Source of the DNA: Agapetus fuscipes | Taxonomy: Eukaryota > Arthropoda > Insecta > Trichoptera > Glossosomatidae | Direction of reading: 5' to 3' | DNA: 64,000 bases | Assembly (NCBI GenBank): GCA_951799405.1 | Contig: OX637332.1 | Location: 19,473,001 to 19,537,000 of the forward strand | Part shown: positions 49,998 through 60,951 of the stretch, one piece after another | How the letters are laid out: every line of letters starts with the position of its first letter | Numbering within the stretch: the first letter of the stretch is position 1 | The notes under the pieces: generated by a model | What the model was told of the DNA's origin: nothing | What the model saw: the letters and a program-made list of their open reading frames with translations, nothing else | Database searches by the model: none | Made by a program: the position numbers and the translations under genes

Positions 49998-51925
49998 CAG
50001 TGAAAGCAGGATCCTTCAAATGTGTCTCTGAAACATCTAAAACTCAAATTTAGAAATAAGGTCACAAATTATAGGAGATATTTTCAAATTATATATTATA
50101 AGGATGTCTTTTCACAAAATGCTAATAACCCTAGGCAAACATGGAAAACAATAAATTCAATCCTATCTAACACTACGAGAGATGAAAAAATCCAACTTGC
50201 ATTTTAAAAGATGATAATTATGCGTGTCTGCTTGTGGGAATGCATTTAATATGAATCTCAAATGATACATATCTTTGCAGCTTAGATTTAGATATAGAGA
50301 TAAAGGAACCAAATCAAATCTGCACAGAATTCAATATTTTTTTTGCCTCAGTTGGTAGTTCGTTGGCAGATAGAATTTAATCACTTTCAGGTGACACATG
50401 CACAATCAGAACTGTACACAGAGCAAATTGTTTCTTTCGTTTGCCTAAAATAAGTAAATCGAAAATCTTGCTTATTATTTCAAATCTTAAAAAGAGATCA
50501 GCTCCTGGTGTTGATTGTGTCACGCCTGCGCTTGTCCAAATCTGTCAGGATCAGTAATCAGATTACCTTGTACTTTTAATAAACGATTCACTGTCAAGTG
50601 GTATATTTCCAGATCAACTGAAGATAGCAAAAATAGTCCCGACTTATAAAGGCAAAAAAATGTTTCCAACTATCGACCGATCTCGATACTTTCAATATTT
50701 TCAAAAATATTTGAACAAGTCATTAAAGATAGATTAATCGAATATCTCATTTCTAACAAAATTCTTGCACCACAACAATACGGATTTCGAAAGCATTCTA
50801 ACACAAAATGTGCAGGCTTTGATTTCATATCGAATTTACAAAAAAACTTAGATGATGCGCAATATGTGGCAGGCATTTTTATAAATTTACAGAAAGCCTT
50901 TGATACGTACGACCACAAAATTCTGCTGAATAAATTGGAAAATTTGGGAATCAAAGGAACTCCATTGAAATTGCTTACCAATTATCTTACAAATAGATCC
51001 CGTGCAGTTCAAATTGGGAAATGTTCCAGAAAATTCAATAAAATACAATTTGGTGTACCACAAGGTTCTATTCTTGGGCCTCTTCTATTTCTTGTTTATA
51101 TCAATGATATAACCACATGGGATAAACGAGGTACCCTCCAACTATACGCAGATGATACCATCATTTTTTATCATTCGCAAACGAGAGAAGAGCTTGAAAA
51201 TTTAATGCAAAGAGATGTTTTACATCTTGGTAATTGGGTAAGGTTAAATAAATTAAGTTTGAATGTCCAAAAAACGTCATAAATGCTGTTTGGAAAATCG
51301 ATAAATATGTCCTTTAACATTACTATTGGATTGAATAAGATTGATAAAGTCAGCTTTGTAAGATATCTTGGTTTATGTGTATATTGATCCACAATTTTAT
51401 TGGAATTACCAATTTGACAATGTTAAATCAAAGATAGTGCCTATTGAAAATTACTGGCGTTCTGTACAGACTAAGGGGATTACTTCCAAAGTCAACATTA
51501 CTCGCTATTTATGTAATATGCCATGATCCATTCCCACCTTTCGTATCTTACTTGCATATGGGGGGTTGCCATCAAAAAACAAATATCGGAGCTGCAAGTT
51601 GTGCAAAACAGAGCTTTGAGGAACATTCTTGGCATACCATGGGATACATACGTGAAGGATATTTATCGACAGAGCAATATTCTTCCATTCAGGGTCCTAC
51701 CATTGTACGACATCACTATCACCATTATTCAAATTCTGAAATCCTCAATTCACACAAATTTAGTGTACCATTATAATAATGATTTTCATAATTATAATAC
51801 TCGAAGCTCAGAAAATTTACATATTAAAGGTTTTCGATCGACAAAGTTTGGAAGGAGGTCTCTTTCAAATGTTGCACAGTCCCTATACAATGGACTACCG
51901 ATAAAAATAAAGAGGATATTATGAA
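49998..51925 (+). pseudogene. Jockey-like LINE ORF2, RT part (broken)
   Basis: Continues the ORF at 46110-46440: LKHLKLKFRNKVTNYRRYF (50022), then, after a Repeat A fragment, ISNLKKRSAPGVDCVTPAL. RT motifs: GIFINLQKAFDTYDHKILL (first Asp changed to Asn in the usual LDLxKAFD), [36 protein letters not shown]. The C-terminal region has MIHSHLSYLTCIWGVAIKKQ, ALRNILGIP and SSENLHIKGFRSTKFGRRSL. Stops and shifts near 50210, 50555, 50660, 51282 and 51480 show it is dead. Confidence 0.85.
50214..50297 (+). repeat. Repeat A 3' fragment inside LINE
   Basis: 'tgcgtgtctgcttgtgggaa', 'tgcatttaatatgaatctca' and a TTAGATTTAGATATAGA tail. Only the last third is present, i.e. 5'-truncated, with the truncation as expected of target-primed retroposition. 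Confidence 0.85.
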
Positions 51926-51956
51926 AAATAAACTACTAAATATATACAATAAAGAT

Positions 51957-52026
51957 CCTTGACTTATAGGTTGGTGTGAGGCTGACCTCCCATACTGAAA
52001 AAAAAAGTATTCACTTTGCCAATGTC
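51957..52026 (+). repeat. Repeat A 5' fragment
   Basis: 'ccttgacttataggttggtg' through 'cactttgccaatgtca'. Cut after ~70 bp at the edge of repeat G. Confidence 0.85.
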
Positions 52027-52039
52027 AAGGAATAAAGAA

Positions 52040-52830
52040 TAAGCACTAAACAGATTTAAAGAAAATAAAAATGAAAATCGTCGGACCCGTGTTTGAGAAA
52101 ATCGCATTTAAAATTTTCAGCTCTTCGGAAGCCATTTTGAATTTTCAAAAAAGTAAAAAATCTTTGAATATGAATTAAAGTTATAAACTTATTCTTTTTA
52201 TCAAATCTAAAACAATTTTTTATAGGTTTTTGTAATATTTTCAATTTAAAATTTAAGGTCGTGTAAACGGTGCTTTATATTATTTTTTTCAAAAAAAAAA
52301 TTTCAAATTTTGTAGAAATTTCAAATTTTGTAGAAATTTATGTTAATAAAATTATATGATTTTATATTATTGTTTACCCTTTGACTTTCGAGAAAATCAC
52401 AATTGTTTGTTTTTTTCATATGGCAGCCCATAGACACAGATTAGCAAGAGTGTTGCCATAACTAATTTATCAAGTTGTAAATTAATAAGTGGCAACTCTG
52501 TAAATTAAAAAAAAAGTCTTTGAGCCGTTTTTGAGAAAAGTGTTTTTTTTTTGTATAGCAGCCATCTTGAATTTTCAAGTTGGTGTAATACCGGTTATTC
52601 ATATTTAATACATGTCCAAAAAAGTCGAGGTAGCCAAAATTTGGTATCTCCAGGTCTAATATTTTGGAAAGTAACACATATACACACACGGACGTTTTTG
52701 CAAGATAGTGTTTTTTGGCATGTCCTGCACCAGGACAACTCATTTCCGTGAAAACTTCGAAAAAAAAATCCCACTGAATCAATACTCTCTTTATAGCCTT
52801 CAGCTATAGCAGGAAAGTAAAATAAGTGAA
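52040..52830 (-). repeat. Dispersed repeat G, copy 2
   Basis: Reverse copy that joins, without interruption, the blocks split between 27030-27560 and 33600-33930. It defines repeat G as at least 0.8 kb of non-coding sequence beginning 'gctatagctgaaggctataa'. Class unknown. Confidence 0.82.
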
Positions 52831-52989
52831 ATGCCCCTAGATGCACATCATATTCACAAGTAATATTATTAGGAACCTTGGAATTGTTCTCTCATCATCT
52901 TGTTGTTTTTCATAATAACTATGTTCGATTACAGCACCTTGTTAAGATAAATTTAAAATATATTGTTTCAGCTTGATCCAGGATTGTAA

Positions 52990-53300
52990 TATGAAGGTAT
53001 GTGCATTCAGAGTCAGGTGCAGACGTCTTTTTGCTGCGCTCGAACCACCTAGCGACCCACTTCGGCCGGTCAACGTATGTAGATGTGCCGTCCAGGGGGC
53101 TATTGATTAATGTTGCGTCACGACCTTCCCCACTCCCTCACCCACCCCTCCCTGCAGCCGGTCCTGCACCACCAAAAAAATCGCCCAGTGCATTTTTTTC
53201 CCGACTCGAACGCAGCTGCACTAGGACCAACGCGAGTGCATTGTCCGGTACAGTGTGACGTATACAAAAACCATATCCGGCTGGCTCTTGGGTCGCATAT
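52990..53300. other. GC-richer unassigned segment
   Basis: Noticeably richer in C and CpG than its flanks, with short frames on + but no recognised domain. Confidence 0.35.
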
Positions 53301-53348
53301 CTTCTCTATAAAAATAAAAATAGGAATATGTTTGATGATGATAAGGAT

Positions 53349-53532
53349 GTAGAATCCATCTTTCCGGGCTTGTAGACCATGTTCAATAATTATTTTGTAG
53401 GCTGCTTTATTATTTTTGGAAGGCTGCTACGTTTCGTCAGTAACATACGACTGACTTCTTCAGGGCTTGTACTTAGACTGTTAATTAATAATTATTGAAA
53501 ATGGTCTACAAGCCCGGAAAGATGGATTCTAC
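53349..53532. mobile_element. 184-bp MITE with ~45-bp inverted repeats
   Basis: Ends gtagaatccatctttccggg and its exact complement; pairing continues through 'cttgtagaccat' and 'ttcaataattat' with one extra base. The centre contains 'gctacgtttcgtcagtaaca' and 'gactgacttcttcagggc'. TSD not resolved. Confidence 0.85.
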
Positions 53533-54031
53533 AGTAACATTATGCAACGGGTGTAGAAATGTATGGCATTGTGATTGCGTTAGCCGTTTTGTAATTAGTA
53601 AATTACCAAATGGGAGTAGAAAAAAGATATTGCAGTACTATGGATTGCAGTTATGAAAGATGTTGTAGCCTTTTCAAATTTGTGGAGGTTTATATTAAAG
53701 TTTTGTATCTTTTGCCATTTTCACACTGTAATTGGTATTTCAAGCATAATTTCATTGCTTAATACCAATAAAAGAATACTGTCATTCTATTGGGCAAAAG
53801 TAAACCTTTTCTGTGTGCATTTCAAAAATAATTAAATTATCATTCATAGGTTTTAAATGATGCTTTAAATAAAGCAATTTAAAATTGTTGATGTATAGTG
53901 TACATACTCGTACATATTGATTGATATCAGAAGTAGTAAAATCAATAAGATAATTTAGATAGATCATTGTTTTGCCGGTCCATATCTATTATTGTTTATT
54001 GATTTTAAAAATGTAATTTATTTTGTATGTT

Positions 54032-54592
54032 CCTTGACTTATAGGTTGGTTTGCGGCTGACCACCCATGCTGTAGAAAATGATTCACTGTACCAATGTTT
54101 CAGGAAAGGTTGGCAAGAGTTGCAGAGCTTATGTTCATTTCGGATTAGGTTTTTTTATATTGTAGGTCCACATGAGGCATGTGTTAGCGCGAAATTATGC
54201 GTGTCTGCTTGTGGGAATGCATTTAATGTGAATATCAAATGATACATATCTTTGCAACTTAGATTTAGATCATTGTGTATATACTCCTTAACTTATAGGT
54301 TGGTATGCGGCTGACCACTCATGCTGTAGAAAATGGTTAACTTTGCCAATATCACTCCTGTTTCACGAAAGGTCGGCCAGAGTTGCGGGGCTTATGTTCA
54401 TTTGACATAAGGTTTTTTATATTGTAGGTCCACATGCGGCATGTGTTAGTGCGAAATTATACGAGTACATGTCTGCTTGTGGGAATGCATTTAATATAAA
54501 TCTTAAATGACACATATCTTTGCAGCTTAGATTTGATTAGATTAGGCATGCAGCATTTGTAAGCGCGAACTTACGGGTTTCTGTTTTTGAGA
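54032..54592 (+). repeat. Repeat A copies in series
   Basis: Forward copy 54032-54270 (lacks 'cacccctg' region), forward copy 54286-54545 with TTAGATTTGATTAGATTAG tail, then a fragment 54546-54592 ('catgcagcatttgtaagcgc'). Confidence 0.88.
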
Positions 54593-55345
54593 AAACATGG
54601 CTCACTTTCTGAAAATTTGAATTTGGAACACATTTGGAAGAAAAAGTTAAGCAATCAAAAATATGTTCTATTTTGTGAACACATGAAGAGATTTTATTCT
54701 ACCTAACAGCTGTGTAATTTGAATTTGGAATAAAAACTTGAAAAACCAGAAAAATAAAATAAAAAATATCAACAAATCGCTGCCTTAGTTCTTGTTTCCG
54801 TATACGCCATTGAGAAAATTTTACAAGAGCAATGTTTGCATGTGTACTGGACCAATGTGTCTTATGAAAACAATAATTTTTTTTAAAAAATATTTAAAAT
54901 AACTCTCACATTATCGAGTTTTTCTTAGCTCAGATTGTGTAGAATTTGATTCATAAGACAACTGCATGAAAAAGTTATATTTGACAAGATTGGCGTATAC
55001 GATAAACAAGAACTGGGGGAGCGAAATGTCAAAATTATTCTTGAGAATTCTCATAAGGGGAAAATATTTTCACTTATTTCTGGTTTCAATTTTTTTATTG
55101 CTCTAGTTTTTTTTATACAGAAATTTAAGTTGTATGTATACATTGTTTTGAGTAAATTTTAACTCATTTTTTTTAGTAGTTTAGGAGATTGTACAGGATA
55201 AACAAACAAATAAACTAAGAAACAAACATATTCTTAAGTGTTTTTAGGCTTTCATGGCTGACTTCAGATGATGATGATAAGGTAAGCAATCGAAAACGTT
55301 TTGTGATTTGCTCATTTAAAGTGTTTTTTTTTTAATAAAATAGAT
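54593..55345. other. No gene recognised
   Basis: AT-rich. 'gcaatcgaaaacgttttgtg' near 55289 resembles the inner arm of the foldback element at 39615. Confidence 0.4.
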
Positions 55346-55349
55346 TTGT

Positions 55350-55480
55350 GAAGAGGAATGCAATTCACCAACCTATTCTGCCTGGCCAGAAACAGGTATT
55401 AATATCATCAATTAATAATTCATTATTGTTTATATTAATGAATTATTAATCAATAATTACCCAATAACATCTGTTGAACC
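55350..55480 (+). repeat. Dispersed repeat, also at 59440
   Basis: 'tgtgaagaggaatgcaattc' and 'ggccagaaacaggtattaat' match 59445-59500. A palindromic AT stretch 'aattaataattcattattg' follows. It may be the tail of the tRNA-headed repeat at 55490. Confidence 0.5.
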
Positions 55481-55489
55481 AGGGTCAAA

Positions 55490-55597
55490 GTTAAAGTCAA
55501 ATGACCCAAGCGGGGATCGAACTAACGTTATTCTATTCCAAATACGCCAGAAAGATCGGCCACTTGGCCCCCTCGGCCATAACACCGACACCGGTTT
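55490..55597 (-). repeat. tRNA-Leu/Ser-like SINE head
   Basis: The - strand reads 'ggtgttatggccgagggggc', with A box TGGCCGAGGGGG, and 'gttagttcgatccccgcttg' with a perfect B box. Spacing is longer than in a class I tRNA, as in tRNAs with long variable arms. No 3' acceptor complement was found, so this is taken as a SINE head, not a tRNA gene. Confidence 0.6.
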
Positions 55598-55639
55598 TTT
55601 CTTTAAAAAATTGCATATTTTTTAAGTATTTAAAATTAT

Positions 55640-56050
55640 TTTGGAGTAAATAAACGTGTATTTAAAATTGTGATGTAGTCAAAGAATTTTGATTGAAGTC
55701 GCACAAAAAGAAAAATAAGGTATATCGACAGCTGAGTGTCCGTAAGAATCCCAACAAGGGGTCGAGGACAGGTTATTGTAAAGAACCATGACTGGCTCGG
55801 TTGCAGGAGTGAGGGTAGGGGGGGAGGGTCTGTGGGAGGTGATTTCCCACGAGACACCATCAAGGAGGATCACGGCGACGCAGTATTATAAAATCACTCC
55901 TGCGGCTGGGAAACCAGCGCGCCAAGGGAAAAATAGATAATTCATAATCAATAGACTGTCGGAGTTGTTTCCATTTGTGCGATGCAGTTAATTTTATCGG
56001 CCTCAGGGTGATTTTTACATAATCAAAAATAGTTAACTGCAAGTGAAGTG
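55640..56050. other. Unassigned, partly GC-rich
   Basis: 55740-55930 is GC-rich with - strand frames in two phases (GKSPPTDPPPLPSLLQPS). No domain recognised. Confidence 0.35.
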
Positions 56051-56170
56051 GTATAAGGCTAGCGAAAATTTGTCTTATTGCCTATGCATTATTTTCGCAC
56101 TTAAAGGCTTTCGTTATATTTTAAAATAATGTGATTGAAGTTTCTTTAACTAATTATTATTGCGTTTAGT

Positions 56171-56485
56171 CCGGTCGATAGCTCAGGTGGTAGAGTGCTT
56201 GCATTCCATGCCGAAAGCTCGGGTTCGAATCCCACCGAGGGTGTCAGAATAGATTTCTCATTTCGGTGTTTAATTCAAACCCCAAAATAAAATACCGGCA
56301 AGGTTTACTCAGCCTTCACAAGAAATGAGTACCAGCACTCTCGGGAGCTGGGAAACCTCCACTTCAACTGAAGTGGTTGGCGTAAGGCCGGCCCCCTTAC
56401 CTGTAAAAATAAATAGGTTTAACTCGCCACATGCGACCCCTTCGGGGATAACGCGGCAAGAAGTTACACTATATGTGTAGCTTAG
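56171..56485 (+). repeat. SINE-C, full length
   Basis: tRNA-derived head 'gtcgatagctcaggtggtag' (A box) and 'gggttcgaatcccaccgagg' (B box), unique body with 'ggcaaggtttactcagcctt' and 'cacttcaactgaagtggttg', and 3' tail 'gcaagaagttacactatatg'. About 315 bp. Used as the reference copy for the family in this window. Confidence 0.92.
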
Positions 56486-56537
56486 TTGCGTTTTTTTTTT
56501 TTTTTACATATTTGAGATTTTTCCAATAAGTAGGTAC

Positions 56538-56610
56538 TAGTTGTTCGGTCGATAGCTCAATTGGTAGAACGTTTGCGTCAAAAACCAGATGGGTAAGATA
56601 TGAATCCCAC
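56538..56610 (+). repeat. tRNA-like SINE head, truncated
   Basis: 'gtcgatagctcaattggtag' and 'agatatgaatcccaccaatc' resemble the SINE-C head. It ends against the SINE-B at 56628. Confidence 0.65.
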
Positions 56611-56627
56611 CAATCAAGGGTCCGGTT

Positions 56628-56923
56628 GACCAGAACGTAGTCTAGTGGTTAACACCTCTGACTCGTAAATGGAAGGTTGTGGGTTCGAATCCCGGCAGAG
56701 CACGAAAAATACCATTTCTATTTTCAAATATGCTCTTCGCTTGGTAAAAAATTCATATACCATTACCAAAGACCGGTCACCAAAGGTCCATGCAGCCTTA
56801 CAACAGCTGGGTCTTGTTTGAGAATTGGTGCTTTTCATAGCGACGACCAAGCTCGCAGAAGGCTCTTGAGGAGTGTTTTATACAAAAACAGCGCTCACCA
56901 AATAAATCATCCACATATTTTTT
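56628..56923 (+). repeat. SINE-B, full length
   Basis: tRNA-like head ('acgtagtctagtggttaaca', 'gtgggttcgaatcccggcag'), body ('ccggtcaccaaaggtccatg', 'cttacaacagctgggtcttg') and a tail ('agaaggctcttgaggagtgt', 'aacagcgctcaccaaataaa', 'tcatcc') homologous to the end of the CR1/L2-like LINE. About 295 bp; reference copy. Confidence 0.92.
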
Positions 56924-57139
56924 TTATTTATTAAAAAACAGACAGTTTCAATTGACTATCATTTATTATTTATGCTCGAACGTTTTTGCCTTAAAAGGCA
57001 TCATCAGGAGCAGTGACTTGCAATAAAAATCGATAAATAATAGTGAATACAAACTGTGTTTTTTTTTTAAATAAATACAATGGACTTTCACAGTGTGAAC
57101 CACCAAACCCTAACAAATCATCCTAATATTATTATTGCC

Positions 57140-57897
57140 TCCTAATATATGACCGGAATGGGGAGGTTGGATGACGTTCAGTTCCAAGTGAAAGGGCTCT
57201 CCCTGCGTCTGATGCTGCAAAGCAAATAATAATTCTCTGTCAACAAATCCTCAAGAGAACAAAGTCGAAGGACATTATCGATAACATAGCGCAAATAGAA
57301 GCGTTGGCCAACCAACTAAATAAATCTGTTGTACCAAGTAATGAAGTTTCCGTAGGACTATTGACTCCTGAGAGAGGAATCGAACTCCGTGAAATAAAGA
57401 AACAAATTGCTTCACTGTCAGAGAACTACAATCAGGTCAATGTTGAACTTACACGCATAGGCGATTCCACGGCGCTCATGTTGGAGAATGAAATCATGAA
57501 TAAATCATCAGCATCGCCTACATATGCGGACATGATGGCTAAAATCCCAGCCCGACAGAATCACTCAATCATAATCAGCTCGGCCAAGAGTGAGGACACC
57601 AGTGAGAACGTCTTGGATAGTATTCGGAGGGTGGTGGACCCGTGTGGGACAGGCGCGCGTGTGGACAGGGTTTGCAAGGTGAAGAACCAGAAGGTTGTTT
57701 TGACATGCGCAGGACAGAAGGAGATCCAGGAATTGGCAAGGAGAATCAAGGAGAAGCCCGGTCTCGTCGTCGAGAAGGCCCGGGGCAAATTGCCTATGAT
57801 GCGTATCTTGAATGTAATATCAGCCCTAAATGACGACGAAATAATGGCAGCTTTGAAATCGCAAAACAAAGCCTTATTCTCGATGGTAAAACATTAA
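57140..57897 (+). pseudogene. LINE ORF1 (gag-like) fragment
   Basis: Frame 57304-57897 reads ERGIELREIKKQIASLSENY, SSASPTYADMMAKIPARQN, VLDSIRRVVDPCGTGARVDR, QKVVLTCAGQKEIQELARRI and GLVVEKARGKLPMMRILNVI. An ADxxAKxP segment followed by a region with an RRM-like VVL.C.. pattern is typical of R1-clade ORF1 before the zinc knuckles. It stops at 57897 by joining a different LINE's sequence near 57870. Composition is more GC-rich than the downstream fragment, supporting a junction. Confidence 0.75.
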
Positions 57898-59010
57898 CCA
57901 TATTAACACCAACCATACGCAGCATCTATAAAAACTTTGACAATTTTAGTATTTTCCAGCAAAGATTAAACATCAATTGCGACGTTATAGTGTTTACTGA
58001 ATGCTGGCTTTCTAAACAATACAATCTACCAATATTGCCAGGATACAATATGTACAAAGGCAATATAGTCTATAATCAAAATGATGGTGTGATAGTTTAT
58101 GCTAAAAACGACCTTGATATCTCAATCGAAGAAACAAATATGAAAGATTGTAACAGATTATTGATTAAAATTGGGTCACAAATCACGATATTAGCCTTGT
58201 ATAGACCTCCATCTTTTAGAAATATAAAAATTTCAATAAATCTTTAAATTCCACCTTACATAACTTATCGTCCATTAAAACCCTTGTTGTAATAATTAGT
58301 GACATGAACATAAATATCCTTCTAGAAAACACAGATGCCGCTGTGCTGGAATACTTGAACATTTGTAATTTTCAAGGTTTACTTCCTGCACACACATTAC
58401 CCACCCAAAAAAATGGGTCATGTTTGGATATTATAATGCTTAAAACGATATTTCCCTCAACGACTTTAGTCACTGACTCATCAGTTACAATGCAGTATTA
58501 CTTACCTTGGGTTGCACTTTATCTAAACAAAATGGGAAAATGCAAACATACCAAAAATTAAATACAAACAAACTATAAGTTTGTTTACTTAATATTGACT
58601 TTGACCCAGTTTATAAATCCACTGATCTACATTTTTGTGCATCATTTTTTATTGAAAGAATCCGGCAAGCAATACAAGAAAGCACAACCAATGTTCGAAT
58701 AAGTAACAAAAGATTTAATATAAAACCATGGGTGACACCTACTTTAATAAGATGTATGAAACACAGAGATAAACTGCATCTAAAAGTTAAATCTAGCCCA
58801 GATAATTCAACTTTAAAATTGACGTACAAAAGATATCGAAATTTTTGCAATGATCTTATTAAAAAAGTTAAAAACAGCTACGATAAAATGTCCCTGGAAC
58901 AAGCAGGATCAAATAATAAAAAAGTCTGGAAATGCATTAACCTTCCCCAATCTGTGCTAAAAAAAATTACACGCGCAACGGTGCTGTGTAGTGACTACAC
59001 GCTCATAAAA
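57871..59010 (+). pseudogene. Jockey/CR1-like LINE endonuclease fragment
   Basis: Reads RSIYKNFDNFSIFQQRLN, VIVFTECWLSKQYNLPILPG, LLIKIGSQITILALYRPPS, then after breaks NILLENTDAAVLEYLNICNF and KNGSCLDIIML, and later IKPWVTPTLIRCMKHRDKLH. These are endonuclease motifs (N..S..KN.D, TE.WL, YRPP, D-type) and the linker. Stops near 58246 and 58560 and loss of the SDH motif show it is dead. Confidence 0.75.
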
Positions 59011-59093
59011 GTCGGATTTATGATCGGTAAATGATGTATATTAATAGCTAATCGCTTTAATAAAGTATAATTGAAGTCGAATGAAGAAGTGAA

Positions 59094-59315
59094 TGATAAT
59101 AATCCTTTATTATATTACCCTTCGTGGTCGTCCATCGCTTGGAGTTTCGATTTTCAAAATCAATGCCTTCACAGCAGATGAAATACGTTCCCAATGTATG
59201 GCGAATCAATTTTGTATATATGTTGCAAAAGTGTACTATTCGCGTATGTGTTTGTATCGAAATACGTATGAAAATAAATTGACATCTAGCGGCAAAATTG
59301 GAAAGTTTTTTAATA
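59094..59315 (+). repeat. Dispersed repeat E, copy 2
   Basis: Same blocks as 7725-7997: 'tcgattttcaaaatcaatgc', 'tcacagcagatgaaatacgt', 'aataaattgacatctagcgg'. Confidence 0.75.
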
Positions 59316-59329
59316 TCCTTTATTACATT

Positions 59330-59510
59330 ACTCCAGGCGGTCGAATGGGACATGTCGCAATTTTCCAGTATATAAGAAGTCCTCAATTCGAGTCCCGATG
59401 GGGGTCCATGTTTTTATTCCTTTTTTTTTTAAAGATTGATTTTTAAAGAGGAATGAATTTCACCAAAAAAATTTTCCGGGCCAGAAACAGGTATAAAGTT
59501 ATTATCATTT
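59330..59510 (+). repeat. Repeat with possible tRNA-like B box
   Basis: 'ctcaattcgagtcccgatgg' resembles a B box. Followed by 'aagaggaatgaatttcacc' and 'gggccagaaacaggtataaa', shared with 55350-55400. Confidence 0.4.
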
Positions 59511-59643
59511 TATATAAATTTTAATAAATTACAATGAATTCAAAATTTTGAGCAGGGACGCAAACCATTTTATTGTAAAGCTTATATACAAAATATACAG
59601 ATGGCAATTTTTTTTCTACATACGAGTATAATGGAATATTGTC

Positions 59644-60910
59644 TACATTTAAGATTTGTATGAAATACATTCCCACAAGCAGACAGGAATAAATTAGTGC
59701 TTAAACATGTTGCATGTGAACCTGAAATATAAAACCAAATCTCAAATGAACACAAGTACTGCAACTCTTGCCGACCTTTCTGAAATAGGGATTAAATTTT
59801 GCAAAATGAAGCATTGTTTACAGTATGGGTGGTGAACCTCATATCAACCTATAAGTCAAGGAAATTGTATTGTTTAATTGTATATAATCTAAGTTGCAAA
59901 GGTATTTTACATTTGAGATTCTTATTAAATGCATTCCCACAATCATACAATCATAAGTTCGCGCTTACACATGCTGCATGTGGGCTTACAACATACAACA
60001 CCAATTTCACATGAACATAAGCCCTGCAACTCTTGCCGACCTTCCTAAAACAGGGGTTAAATTTGCAGAGAGAACCATTTTTTCAGTATGGGTGGTCAGC
60101 CTCAGACCAGCCTATAAGTCAAGGAAATTATTATGTGTTATTTTTATATAATCTATAATCTAAATTGCGAATATATAATATTACAAATAAAATTCATATT
60201 AAATACATTCCCACAAGCAGAAACGTAGTTTGCGCTTACACATGCTACATGTGGACTAACAACATAAAAACCTAATCTCAAATGAACATAAGCCCTGCAA
60301 CTCTTGCCAAATTTCCTGAAACAGGGGTGAAATTTGTAAAGTGGACCATTTTTTACTGTATGGGTGGTCAGCCTCATGCCAATCTTTAAATCAAGGATTT
60401 TTATTTTTTTATTTCTATAAAATCTATAATCCAAGCTGCAAAAATATTTTACATTTGAGATTCATATTAAATGTATTTCCACAAGCAGACCCGTATAAGT
60501 TCGCGCCTGCAAATGCTACATGTGGACTGACAACATAGAAACCCAATCTTAAATGAACATAAGACCTGCAACTCTTGCCGACCTTCCCTGAAACAGGGGT
60601 GAAATTTGCAAAGTGAATCATTGTTAACAGGGTGGTCAGCCTTATGCCAACATATTATAATTCAACGAAAATATTTTGTTATTTTTTTTATAATCTATAA
60701 TCTAAGTTGCAAAGATACAATAAATTGAAAATTCATATTACACGCATTCCTACAAGCAAGAACGTGTAAGATCGTGTTTACACGTGCTGCATGTTCACAA
60801 AAAACAAACCTCACACGATCCGCCCTACGCCCTTCTCGGAAGCCAGGGTGGCATTGGCAAAAGTGAACTAGGTTTTTACAGCATGAGGGTCAGCTTCATA
60901 CCAACCTATC
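59644..60910 (-). repeat. Second head-to-tail array of Repeat A
   Basis: Five reverse units: 59644-59862, 59884-60124, 60151-60397, 60421-60668 and 60692-60910. Junctions carry 'aaattattatgtgttatttt' or similar AT linker and 'tataatctataatctaa', comparable with the linker of the 8065-9810 array. Unit 5 is the most diverged. Period ~260 bp. Confidence 0.92.
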
Positions 60911-60951
60911 AGATTTACAATATTTTTTTTATTGCATTCATATAATTATGA

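Noticed and set aside
56171..56245. Functional tRNA genes (also 15590-15660, 22079-22150, 41690-41771, 55490-55597, 56640-56700)
   Set aside because: A and B boxes are present, but the heads continue into SINE bodies, occur in several copies and lack acceptor-stem pairing.
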